Positions 53,272-62,238 of a stretch of DNA of 64,000 nt are shown here, piece after piece. Each line of letters begins with the position of its first letter. Position 1 is the stretch's first letter. The translations under genes were made by a program, and so were the position numbers. The notes below the pieces were generated by a model, which was not told the DNA's origin, made no database searches, and saw only the letters and a list, made by a program, of their open reading frames with translations. Source of the stretch: Pseudomonas proteolytica (GTDB lineage: Bacteria > Pseudomonadota > Gammaproteobacteria > Pseudomonadales > Pseudomonadaceae); assembly GCF_007858275.1 (NCBI RefSeq), contig NZ_VFEV01000017.1, positions 1-64,000 of the forward strand, read 5' to 3'.

Positions 53272-53549
53272 GACGATGCTCCCGACGCGCCATCTCACGA
53301 CACGTTTGAACCTCCTGAGAACTCCATCACACGCCACTTACGTCGGTCTGATCACGCCCACGCACGCTGAATACGGATGAGCAGTGGCTCGGTTAGGTTT
53401 TCGACAAACCCGGTAATCGCCGGCATCAATGATCGCGTGTCCATCCTCTTCCGGTGCACAGATCGAATGCCGGGCGCTTCATTGTGCATCGGCAATGAGA
53501 TGGACGGCGTATTCATCAATATTTTGACCTAACGCTACAAGGAGGGTCC

Positions 53550-54593
53550 ATGCGTCTGCCATTCGAGCTCGATCCGCAGATCATCCACCACATCATTTAC
53601 AGCCAGGCGGGCTCCATCGGCAAAGCCCTCATCGAGTTGCTGATGAACTCGGTCGATGCCAGGGCCAGTGCCGTACATCTTTCGCTGTCCCGCACCGGCT
53701 TCACCTGCAGCGACGACGGCCAGGGCTTTGCCCGCCGCGAAGATGTCGTTCGGTACTTCGGTCGTTTCGGCACGCCACACGATGAAGGCGACGCCACCTA
53801 CGGCCGTTTCCGGCTCGGACGCGGCCAAATCATGGCCCATGCCACAACAGTCTGGCGTTCTAACGCCTGGATGATGACCGTCGATACACGGGCGATGGGC
53901 TATCACTACGATCTTGACGACCTCCACGACGCGTCGCCGGGCTGCTCGATCTCTGGCGAATGGTACGAAGTCCTGAGTGATGCGGAGCTGATGTCGACCA
54001 TCCAGGAGGTTCGGGACCTGGTGCGTTACACCCCCGTCAGTGTTGAGCTGAATGGCCGGTGCATCACACGCGATCCCCGCACCGAGCGCTGGGATGCTGA
54101 GGACGAATTCGCCTGGTATCGCGTGAAAGCGGACGGTGCTGTCTTCATCTACAACCAGGGCGTACTGGTACGTCACGATCCCGCTCACACGTGGGGCGCG
54201 GGCGGCCTCATCGCTTCCAAGAAGGCCATATGCCTGAACGTGTCCCGTACCGAAATCCTGCGCAAGACCTGCCCGGTGTGGAAATCAATTGCCAGGCAAT
54301 TTGGCCAAATGGCTGACCAGATGGCGTCCCGTCATGGTGACCACCGTAAACCGAGGCTCGCCGTGAAAAATCCGCGCGGGCATTACTTTCGGGCGATGCC
54401 AACATCGTTCAAATCTATTCTCAGGAAGAGGTCGTCACGCTTCTGCCCGGCAAGCGGCACGTGTCGTTGGAGGACTTTCTGCGCAAATGCCGCTATAGCC
54501 ACAACCAGCGGCAAGGCGGAAGGTTCGCGGTCGTCGATAACGCCTTCGATGTCCCGAAGGGTGAAGCCATCGCCCGCGAAGGTATCGCCGTGA
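53550..54593 (+). pseudogene. GHKL ATPase-zincin protein, N-terminal part before a frameshift
   Basis: The frame encodes an N-terminal HSP90/MutL-like ATPase: N-box ELLMNSVDA (residues 29-37), DDGQG (55-59), and the lid GRFRLGRG (85-92). After residue about 266 (RHGDHRK) the frame goes wrong: the reading frame shifted by one base from about 54348-54351 onward encodes EARREKSARALLSGDANIV and continues without a stop into the downstream frame. One missing A in the run AAAC would restore a single 798-residue protein ending at 55945. AAGGAGG precedes the start. The last roughly 80 residues of this frame, to 54593, are therefore out-of-frame translation. Confidence 0.82.
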
Positions 54594-55945
54594 TCGTTCA
54601 CCCCAGCACACTCGACCGCTTCGGTTGCTACAACGCACAGGATTTTGTCGAGTGTCTCGTTCGGGTCCATGCCAATCTTCACCACGACGTGGAGCAGAAT
54701 GGCACACAGTACTGGTGGCTCAACGGCCTCTTCGTTCCGGACTTGCTGGCTTTCTCCACACTGCGCGACGCGTTCATTGAGCGGACCCATATCGTGACGG
54801 AAAAAGATGCGCTCGATCACGAGACACGCCGCGCCTGGACGGCGTTGCGTTGGTGCCTGCATCACTACGCCGCCCTGTGCACGGGTGGCCGCCCTGCATA
54901 CGGGGGGCAGGTCCGTGACGGTAAATCGCTGCATATTCTGCTTGGGCAGTCCAATATTGCCGAGGCATGGACCGATGGCAGCAGCTACATCGCCGTCGAC
55001 GTCACCCTTGTGAAGCGGCTCAAGTCCAGTCCGCTCAGGACTGCGGCCTACATTTTTTCCCTCATCGAGCACGAGGCTGCCCACGAGGGTGACAGCCTCG
55101 ACTGCGGCCACGATGAAGCGTTTTATCAGCGCCTCCATGACCTCGCCCTGCAGCACAGCGAGCAACGCCAGCGCTACACGCACATGTGGCTGATGAAGTA
55201 CACCATGAGTCTGGAGGGTGAAGGGAAGCGCGCGCGTGGCGAGCCCTGGCGTGAACGCTTTCTGATCGACCGTGCCGGCAGCGGTCGGGAGAAACGCGGC
55301 CTGCCGCCGACCATCGAAGATGTCAGCAACGACCCTGTCGTGGTCGGTGCGATTCCAGACGAAAACATGGACTTCATCGACTACCAGAACACGCTTCTTA
55401 CTGTGGCTGACACCGGCTCCCCGGCACCCGACTGGTCGGAGGTCCTGACGCGTGCCGAGGCAGACCAGAAGCTCATTGAGGCGCAGAACCGGGTTGACAC
55501 AGCACAAAGTGTCGCAGCGCAGCGCCAGCATGACGACGAAACCGCTTATTGGGCCGAGATCGATGCTTATGAGAAAGCCCAGACCGAGGCCGACGAAGCT
55601 GCACGGCAGCGATTTTCCACGCTGTTCCATGTACAGGTCGAAGAGGTCCATCCTGACGCTCTGTGCTACCTGATGCGTGAGGATCTGAGCGCTGACCAGC
55701 TTCATACCCTGTGGGCTGCAAAGCCCTGGGAGGCTTACGAGCTGGAGGGCTCTGCCTATTACGAATTTGAAGACGGTGACCTCGATGAAGCCGACGGGCA
55801 CACCGGTCGTCACCGGGCTGCCGAAGACCTGCAGGTGCTGATTCGCCCCGGCGAGACTGCATTGACGCTTGAGCGCAATGCGGCCGCCGCCGGCTTCTTT
55901 TGGGTTGATGACTATCTGAAGTGGCGTGAAGAACCCGATGCCTGA
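54461..55945 (+). pseudogene. GHKL ATPase-zincin protein, C-terminal part after the frameshift
   Basis: The 494-residue frame from GTG 54461 is the continuation of the N-terminal ATPase; coding similarity to natural protein extends upstream to about 54352, and the start at 54461 is just the first usable codon. It contains a zincin motif HEAAH with a following GHDEAF (segment LIEHEAAHEGDSLDCGHDEAFYQRL, about residues 203-227), suggesting a zinc metallopeptidase-like domain, then a charged coiled region and a C-terminal domain. Whether the fragment is translated alone is unknown. If the frameshift is a sequencing error, this is one intact gene. Confidence 0.8.
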
Positions 55946-56031
55946 TCCGAGGGCGGCTGTAGCAGTCTATGGTCGCCTTCAATGCGCCAGATCCTGTCGG
56001 CCTGAAAAGCACCGGTCTCTATCAAACACCT

Positions 56032-56048
56032 CTATACCCAAGGTATAG
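56032..56048. promoter_or_regulatory. Fifth copy of the CTATACC-N3-GGTATAG palindrome
   Basis: CTATACC-CAA-GGTATAG has the same perfect seven-base arms as the four array copies at 50.4-50.8 kb, followed by a GTCCACTGAACTCC motif. It is 217 bases before topB, in the 55946-56264 gap that holds no gene. It suggests one regulator for the TIGR03761/ssb operon and for topB. Confidence 0.7.
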
Positions 56049-56264
56049 CGCCATAGACGTCCACTGAACTCCCCGCGCGCGACCAAAACGAAGCCCCTTC
56101 TCTGACGATCTCCTAAACGACCCTGGACTCAACTGTCGCAACCTTAATCCCCCCGTTCAAAAAGCCGGTCATTATCGAGTCCACCTTGTTTGCTGTCTCT
56201 CGCGCTCTCCCCGGACATGCTGGTACTCATTCGATGAACACCACGCCAACTCCGGGGAGGCTAC

Positions 56265-58289
56265 ATGCGCGTGTATCTGTGCGAGAAGCCTTCGCAAGGC
56301 AAAGACATTGCCCGCGTGCTGGGTGCGAAACAGCGCGGAACTGGCTGCTACAACGGACCAGGAGTTGTCGTGACCTGGTGCATCGGTCACCTGATCGAAG
56401 CCGCACCACCGGAAGCCTACGGCGAACAGTACAAACGCTGGTCGATCGAACAGCTCCCCATTCTTCCCGAGCGCTGGCGCAGCGAGGTCAAGGCCTCTAC
56501 TGCCGCGCAATTCAAGGTCGTCAAACAGTTGCTCGGCCAGGCCAGCGAGCTGGTGATTGCCACCGATGCCGATCGCGAAGGCGAGATGATCGCTCGCGAG
56601 ATTATCGAGCTATGCGGCTACCGTGGCTCCATTCAACGGCTGTGGCTGTCTGCACTGAATGACGCCTCCATTCGCAAGGCCCTGGGAGCGCTCAAGCCTT
56701 CGAATGAGACCCTGCCGCTGTATTACTCGGCACTCGCCCGCTCTCGCGCCGATTGGTTGATCGGCATGAACCTCAGCCGATTATTCACTGTGCTCGGCCG
56801 CCAAGCCGGCTACCAGGACGTCCTCTCAGTCGGTCGTGTGCAGACGCCCACGCTGCGTCTTGTGGTTGGTCGCGACCGCGAGATCGCCCGGTTCGTGTCT
56901 GTTCCGTTTTGGTCCGTCGAAGTGCAGCTATCGCACATCGGCAATTCTTTCACCGCTAACTGGATGCCGCCCCATGCCACCACAGACACTGCAGGTCGGT
57001 GCCTGGCCCAACGAACCGCTCAGCAGGCAGTAAGCAAAATCGGCGGCGCTCGTGAGGCTCAGGTGCTGTCGGTGGAAACCGAGCGGGTCCGCGAAGTCGC
57101 GCCTCTCCCGTTCGACCTCAGCACGCTGCAGGAAGTCTGCTCGCGCCAGTTTGGTCTCGACGTGCAAGAAACACTGGACATCGCGCAAGCGCTGTACGAG
57201 ACGCACAAGGCGACCACCTATCCCCGCTCGGATTCCGGCTACCTGCCGGAGAGCATGCTGGCCGAGGTGCCGACAGTGCTCGACGCCATGCTTGCCAGCG
57301 ATCCCGGCCTGCGCCCATTGTTCGACCAACTCGACCGCACCCAACGCTCACGCGCCTGGAACGATGCGAAAGTCACTGCTCACCATGGCATCATTCCCAC
57401 GCTGGAACCGACCAACCTTTCTGCCATGTCGGAGAAGGAGCGGGCCGTTTATGGGCTCATCCGTTCGCATTACCTGGCGCAGTTTCTACCTCACCATGAA
57501 TTCGACAGAACAGTCGCCACCTTGTCAGCCGGCGGCCAGACACTGCAGGCGACGGGTAAGCAGGTTGCCGTCCTGGGATGGCACCGGGCGCTAATCAACA
57601 GCGGGCCGGGCACACCCGGCGGTGCGGACGACGAGCCAGCCCAACGCAGCCAGATCCTGCCGCCGCTATCCGAGGGTACACATTGCCAAGTCGGCTCTGT
57701 CGATCTGAAAGCGCTGAAAACACTGCCGCCCAAGCCGTTCACGCAGGGTGAGTTGATCAAAGCCATGAAGGGTGTCGCCAAACTGGTGACAGACCCACGC
57801 CTGAAACAGAAGTTGAAGGAAACCACGGGCATCGGCACCGAGGCCACCCGAGCAAACATTATCAATGGCTTGTTGAGCCGAAGCTTCCTGATCAAAAAAG
57901 GTCGATCCGTCCGCGCCTCCGAAGCGGCTTTCACGCTGATCGACGCTGTTCCAGCGGCCATTGCCGACCCGGGCACGACCGCTATCTGGGAACAGGCACT
58001 GGACATGATTGAATCCGGGCAGTTGACCCTGGACACCTTCATTGCGAAACAGTCGGCCTGGATCACGCAACTGATCCAGCAATACAGCGGCACCACCCTG
58101 GCGATCCGGATCCCGGAAGGCCCTGCCTGCCCTCTGTGCGGCGGCGCTACACGCCAGCGAACCGGCAAAACCGGTCCCTTTTGGTCGTGCAACCGTTATC
58201 CCGACTGTAAAGGCACCGTAGCGATCGAATCGTCCAGTGGCAAGCGAGCCGCTCCGCGCAAGCGGCGGACCGCTCCCAGGGCTTCCTGA
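56265..58289 (+). CDS. topB: DNA topoisomerase III of the ICE
   Basis: The 674-residue type IA topoisomerase has the TOPRIM acids (LCEKPSQGKDIARVLG at the start; ATDADREGEMIAREI, residues 104-118), the SVGRVQTPTLRLVV strand-gate segment, and the catalytic tyrosine Y319 in TTYPRSDSGYLP. A C4 zinc finger (CPLCGG ... CNRYPDCKG) ends the protein, before a short basic tail. It would separate intertwined strands during element replication or transfer. GGGGAGG precedes ATG. Confidence 0.95.
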   Translation: MRVYLCEKPSQGKDIARVLGAKQRGTGCYNGPGVVVTWCIGHLIEAAPPEAYGEQYKRWSIEQLPILPERWRSEVKASTAAQFKVVKQLLGQASELVIATDADREGEMIAREIIELCGYRGSIQRLWLSALNDASIRKALGALKPSNETLPLYYSALARSRADWLIGMNLSRLFTVLGRQAGYQDVLSVGRVQTPTLRLVVGRDREIARFVSVPFWSVEVQLSHIGNSFTANWMPPHATTDTAGRCLAQRTAQQAVSKIGGAREAQVLSVETERVREVAPLPFDLSTLQEVCSRQFGLDVQETLDIAQALYETHKATTYPRSDSGYLPESMLAEVPTVLDAMLASDPGLRPLFDQLDRTQRSRAWNDAKVTAHHGIIPTLEPTNLSAMSEKERAVYGLIRSHYLAQFLPHHEFDRTVATLSAGGQTLQATGKQVAVLGWHRALINSGPGTPGGADDEPAQRSQILPPLSEGTHCQVGSVDLKALKTLPPKPFTQGELIKAMKGVAKLVTDPRLKQKLKETTGIGTEATRANIINGLLSRSFLIKKGRSVRASEAAFTLIDAVPAAIADPGTTAIWEQALDMIESGQLTLDTFIAKQSAWITQLIQQYSGTTLAIRIPEGPACPLCGGATRQRTGKTGPFWSCNRYPDCKGTVAIESSSGKRAAPRKRRTAPRAS

Positions 58290-58343
58290 AGCCTGCCAGA
58301 CACGTCCTGCCCCAGCCGCACTTTCCAGCGGTTGTCAGGCATG

Positions 58344-58362
58344 GCCCCGCGACCCGCGGGGC
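58344..58362. other. Strong hairpin downstream of topB
   Basis: GCCCCGCG-ACC-CGCGGGGC, perfect eight-base arms with a three-base loop and very high G+C, 55 bases after the topB stop. No T tract follows. It could end or stabilise the transcript. Confidence 0.7.
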
Positions 58363-58492
58363 GTCCCAAGCATGTCCCCGCCTTCTGCAATGGCATGTCC
58401 CTCTCCTGCGACTCGCGTCGCCGAGAGGATTGAAGGTGCTTTCCTGACCGGCCAGATAACACGGCCTGCTGATCGGCACTCTCTACGTCCGG

Positions 58493-58544
58493 CCCGAAGG
58501 GTCTCCTGGCGCCTTGTGCGCGAGATGCCAGGAGACCCTTCGGG
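58493..58544. other. 18-bp perfect inverted repeat in the long non-coding stretch
   Basis: CCCGAAGGGTCTCCTGGC at 58493-58510 is repeated in reverse complement at 58527-58544 around a 16-base centre. It is the largest hairpin in the element part of the window. It lies in 58290-59825, a 1.5-kb stretch with no gene that I can support. A transfer origin, a structured RNA, or a recombination site are possible. Confidence 0.75.
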
Positions 58545-58941
58545 GACGACGGTGTTCGCCCCCGGTGCCCGCCGGTGAAACAACGGGCTCCTTTTGTGCG
58601 CGGATGTGCGCCGAAAGATATCGACCCCAACCACGAAACGGGTCGGGTGCGATCTGCTCCAGCGACAGGCGTTGACGACGGCCAAGTCCCTGCGACAGCC
58701 ACAGGTGGTTTTCCTGTCCCCCGCTGGAGGCGTAATGCCTCCAGCGCCTTGTTCCTCTCCGCATCTTGAACGCCGTCTGCCTGCGGGCTGTCCAGAACCG
58801 GGTGACTTCGCCACAACCAGAACAGAAGATGGACACATGCACCTTCAACCCCTTCGGTACGGCAGCATGTGCCGCCGCATCAAAGTCATGAACTTGACCG
58901 CCGAACAGGGAGAGTGGCATGTCGCCATAAATTAGGCGTCA

Positions 58942-58977
58942 GCACCGGTAATGATGACAAAAGCCCCATACCGGTGC
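58942..58977. repeat. Nine-base inverted repeat
   Basis: GCACCGGTA and TACCGGTGC, perfect arms 18 bases apart (58942-58950 and 58969-58977), in the same gene-free stretch. Confidence 0.55.
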
Positions 58978-59323
58978 CGAACTACGACCCTATTTCTGCT
59001 ACTACGGGAATACCCCGGCACAGCGGACAGGTACCAATGACGGGGGCGCCGGCTAATGCCCAAGGAGTGCCGCCGCTTTTAAGGCATACCGGACGACTAC
59101 ACCCTGGTGCCGTATCGCGTGCACCTCGCTGCAAAGCCATTGGCAACTCAATGGCCGTGCCTTGCGGCCTAGCTCGGACGACACCTGCAACAGGTCTTGC
59201 AATAACAGGGGCGCGCAAAAAGCCCATTGTCGGCAGACGCCATGAAGCCGCTTTGCCATTCTGCCACCATCTGTTGCTAACTCCGGTCAGCACCATGCCA
59301 GCAGCCACGGTCCCCAGGCTGCG

Positions 59324-59340
59324 ACGTGGAGGTTCCACGT
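59324..59340. repeat. Hairpin ACGTGGA-GGT-TCCACGT
   Basis: Perfect seven-base arms with a three-base loop. Near it the sequence GCGGATGTGCGCC (59367-59379) repeats one at 58602-58614, so this gap also contains dispersed direct repeats. Confidence 0.5.
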
Positions 59341-59532
59341 AGACCGATCCAGTCCGCTTCGCATCGTTTTACGCGGATGTGCGCCACACCTAGCGCCGAT
59401 GCTCTTCATTCCCGCGCAACCCCGCGTTTCTTCATTCGACGCATGGCACTGACCCGTTCAGAACTGCCGTCGTGTCGGCTTACGCGAATTCAATCCACCG
59501 CGGCCACGGCTGCCTCATCAACAACGAGGTGA

Positions 59533-59745
59533 TATTCCACCCACGACTCAGCACAGGCACTGAATCTCGGCGAACAACTGCGCGAGGCCGTGCTGCAGAA
59601 CCAGATCGATGAAACATCGTGCCTACTCAAGCGCTAGACGGTGAGCCTGCTTGTCGGCATCTCCGACCTGCATATTCGAGCGATCCTGCGAGCGCGCGTT
59701 GCGCAGCTTCTGCTTGATACGTCCGACGCTGAGTGCTTCGACTGA
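59533..59745 (+). pseudogene. Possible decayed gene with an internal amber stop
   Basis: One frame encodes STHDSAQALNLGEQLREAVL..., then TAG (59635-59637), then in the same frame VSLLVGISDLHIRAILRARV... to TGA at 59743. Both halves look like natural helical protein, and there is no frame change, which suggests one former gene with a nonsense mutation. There is no clear start or ribosome site. The family is not recognised, and chance similarity to protein cannot be excluded. Confidence 0.35.
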
Positions 59746-59825
59746 AGCACCTGCATTTATTCACCCACAGGGACCCGATCCTCAGTTGGGGATGGGCTCC
59801 GCCTAACCTCTGCTGGAGAAATACC

Positions 59826-60539
59826 ATGTCTCAGACTCCCAATCCTTTCATCCGCGGCTACCAAAACCTGCATGTCGTTCGTACTCTCTGCATCACCTAT
59901 GAGGACGACAGCCCGCCCGTATGGCGGCAACTTCATCCCAGCCAAGCACACCTTCTGGACGATCAAATCGCGCAGTTTCCCTGCATTCTCTGCAATGACT
60001 TCGTCCTGATCACGGAGGGCCAGGAGGTCGGAGACGACCTTGAGGCACAGTGCCAAACCGAAGGCATCGTCCGCTCTGTGGTCTACGCCGTCCTCGGCAG
60101 CGATGCCGGGCAGCCCATCCACATCGGCGATACCTACGCCGCTGAGGACGCACGGGAAGTTGTACGGCGCCTGACTTTTGAGACCGGCTTCTACAGCCGA
60201 TGCTGGGAAATCAGCACGGCGCACATCACCGAAGAAGCTGGTTGCTACCTGACAGAGCTTGCAGACATCGCCACGCCGATCGGCTTTCTGTTCGTCGTTT
60301 TCCGGATCCCATACAGCCCGGCGATCGGCGTCAAGGTGATTGCCACGCCCTGGACCGATGCCAACCTGCAGTACGTCGAAGGCATCACCGCCGAGCAGTT
60401 GCGGCAGGAACAATGCGACAAAGGCATGCCAGAGTCGCTGGTGAATGTTCTTCATCTGGCCGCGCTGGCTGATGTCCGCATCCTGATCTTCGACGCCGAC
60501 GCACCGGTACTCGACGGCTTGCCGTTGTACGAAGAATGA
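59826..60539 (+). CDS. Conserved ICE protein of unknown function
   Basis: The 237-residue protein begins MSQTPNPFIRGYQNLHVVRTL after GGAG. It is acidic, soluble, and shows no motif I can name; the N-terminal FIRGYQNLHVVRTLCITYEDDSPPVWRQLHP and the middle YSRCWEISTAHITEEAGCYL look like conserved cores. It resembles accessory proteins found in this part of other ICEclc/PFGI-1-like elements (perhaps the DUF5983 group; uncertain). It is monocistronic, with a terminator after it. Confidence 0.72.
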   Translation: MSQTPNPFIRGYQNLHVVRTLCITYEDDSPPVWRQLHPSQAHLLDDQIAQFPCILCNDFVLITEGQEVGDDLEAQCQTEGIVRSVVYAVLGSDAGQPIHIGDTYAAEDAREVVRRLTFETGFYSRCWEISTAHITEEAGCYLTELADIATPIGFLFVVFRIPYSPAIGVKVIATPWTDANLQYVEGITAEQLRQEQCDKGMPESLVNVLHLAALADVRILIFDADAPVLDGLPLYEE

Positions 60540-60561
60540 CTCTTGCCACGACATACCTTCT

Positions 60562-60586
60562 AGCCCCTCAACCGAGGGGCTTTTTT
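60562..60586 (+). terminator. Rho-independent terminator
   Basis: AGCCCCTC-AACC-GAGGGGCT followed by six T, 23 bases after the stop of the preceding gene. Confidence 0.92.
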
Positions 60587-60697
60587 CTGCCCGGATGAAA
60601 CAACCAATGCGGGGCACCCCGGTTGCCGATTGACGCGGGCCTGCCGCCGCATGGCGATGTCATTCTGCGCACAGGTTTGCTGGCGTAGCCGGCACCA

Positions 60698-60750
60698 TCC
60701 CAGGTAGTCGAGACCTTCAAGACTTCGGTGCGGCTTTGCGCGCTGGTCAC
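60698..60750. repeat. Intergenic repeat, copy 1
   Basis: CCCAGGTAGTCGAGACCTTC and the following 30 bases (AAGACTTCGGTGCGGC...) resemble 63178-63230 at roughly three-quarters of positions by eye. It lies in the 60540-60848 gap, between two accessory genes. Both copies are 100-170 bases before an ICE gene, so a shared leader or promoter element is possible. Confidence 0.5.
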
Positions 60751-60848
60751 TGTACTCCCTGATGCACGCAGCATCTATTTACTCACCCCCCAAGGGATAC
60801 CCTCCCTTGCGGGCAGGAGTCCCTTGTTTTCCTCAAAGGAGTCTCCCC

Positions 60849-61649
60849 ATGGATCACTCATCCATTCGCACGCAGATACCAGCGTTGGTGTCGGCCCATG
60901 TTCCGCGCAATGTTCGCAGCTTCAAGTTCCGCATCTACGAAGACCTTCCGCAGGAATCCTCGCTCGGCTTCCGTATGGACCCGCAGCCCTTCGAGGGCAA
61001 AGTTGTCGCCAAGACCGATCAGGTCATTGTGATCAAGACCGGTCGTGCCGAATTCGCCGTACTGGATCGCCACCAGGTGAGCCAGGAGCCCGACGAAGGT
61101 ATCAAGGTACAAGTCCAACCCTATGTCCGTCGCCGCTTCGACGGTCTTCGCGCGGATACGCCCGAAGAGCGCACAGAAGTGGCCTCGGACGGCACTCCCT
61201 ACACGGTGAAGACACACATTCTCGGATCAGCACCGGCCAAGTTGCCGGCTCCTGAACTGCGTTGCCCGGAGTTGCAGGAGCTCGTTCATCAACTGGAGCA
61301 ACTGCCCGCTCCCGATGGTTTCCGGCGCATCACCCACCTCCTGGTGGATGCCGAGGCCAGGGATTTCACCTGGGTTGACCCGTTACCCAACAACATCATC
61401 GAGACGCCACCCGCGATCAGCTTCACGGTCTCCACGGAGAAATTCCAGGGCCGCGTCACGGTGCTCTATGACCGTGCTGGCGACCATTACGCCGTGGAGT
61501 TGCGCCACGCTGATGAACTCATCCAGCGCGTGGACGAGGTGTACTTCGACATGCTCGGCGAAACGCTGGAACACCTGATCGACGACGGGCATTGGCGGCA
61601 GATCCAGGTGGAAATCCTGTCGGACGGGCGCAAGCCGATTCGGCACTGA
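60849..61649 (+). CDS. Conserved ICE protein of unknown function (KfrB-like segment)
   Basis: The 266-residue protein starts at ATG 60849 after AAAGGAG. Residues 49-95 (FEGKVVAKTDQVIVIKTGRAEFAVLDRHQVSQEPDEG) look like a KfrB-type domain seen in plasmid and ICE proteins; the rest has no clear motif, and no membrane segment is present. The C-terminal YAVELRHADELIQRVDEVYFDMLGETLEHLIDDG region is strongly helical. The function is unknown. It is followed by the DUF3085 gene after 83 bases. Confidence 0.7.
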   Translation: MDHSSIRTQIPALVSAHVPRNVRSFKFRIYEDLPQESSLGFRMDPQPFEGKVVAKTDQVIVIKTGRAEFAVLDRHQVSQEPDEGIKVQVQPYVRRRFDGLRADTPEERTEVASDGTPYTVKTHILGSAPAKLPAPELRCPELQELVHQLEQLPAPDGFRRITHLLVDAEARDFTWVDPLPNNIIETPPAISFTVSTEKFQGRVTVLYDRAGDHYAVELRHADELIQRVDEVYFDMLGETLEHLIDDGHWRQIQVEILSDGRKPIRH

Positions 61650-61732
61650 TCAGTCGGCCAACGCCACTCCTTACCTGTCCAGCTTCCTGCCTTCTTGGCG
61701 GGAAGCATTTTCCTCAAGCAATGGAGATCACC

Positions 61733-62095
61733 ATGTTGCGATTCAAAGGTACAAATTTGCGTCCCGTGCTGGCCGAGGCTATCGCTCACAAGGGCCGCCT
61801 CATCCTCGCCAAGGATCATGGGGTGTATTTCCTGGCCGAGTTCGGCGAGCGTACACCCGATGGGCAGCAAAAACTGCTGGCCTACGCCGTTGGCTGCGAT
61901 CCCGACATCGATCCGTTCGATAACTGGTGGGAACTCGCCCGCACCGAGCTTGGCGGGGATGACTTCGGGGAGTTTCTTGATCCCCACGATGTTGTCTTCA
62001 CCCGCATCCTCAACAGTGAAGACGATCTTGAATTGTCGGCCACGCCGATACAGCTTTCGCTGCGAGCCGTTGCGTCCAAGCCAGGTAAAGGCTAG
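61733..62095 (+). CDS. DUF3085 domain protein
   Basis: The 120-residue protein matches DUF3085 (MLRFKGTNLRPVLAEAIAHKGRLILAKDHGVYFLAEFGE; DIDPFDNWWELARTELGGDDFGEFL), a small family common in conjugative elements. Upstream GGAG supports the ATG at 61733. No role is known. A terminator lies 17 bases after its stop. Confidence 0.85.
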   Translation: MLRFKGTNLRPVLAEAIAHKGRLILAKDHGVYFLAEFGERTPDGQQKLLAYAVGCDPDIDPFDNWWELARTELGGDDFGEFLDPHDVVFTRILNSEDDLELSATPIQLSLRAVASKPGKG

Positions 62096-62111
62096 CTCAC
62101 CACCTGATCAC

Positions 62112-62135
62112 AAAGCCTCCATCCGGGGGCTTTTT
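62112..62135 (+). terminator. Rho-independent terminator
   Basis: AAAGCCTCC-ATCC-GGGGGCTTT with one T-G pair, then T-rich, just after the DUF3085 gene. Confidence 0.85.
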
Positions 62136-62238
62136 CTGAACAGCGGCCATGTGACCGCATGCCTGTCTCTCGTTCCTTTCACAAGGAGCGCCCTCTGCCG
62201 TCGGTGCCCGCCGGCACGCCAGCCTGGAGACAGCCCAC

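Noticed and set aside
58982..59338. 118-codon minus-strand frame in the gene-poor stretch
   Set aside because: Composition is rich in Pro, Arg and Gly as expected from GC-rich non-coding DNA, and it spans several hairpins. Kept as non-coding, with some doubt.
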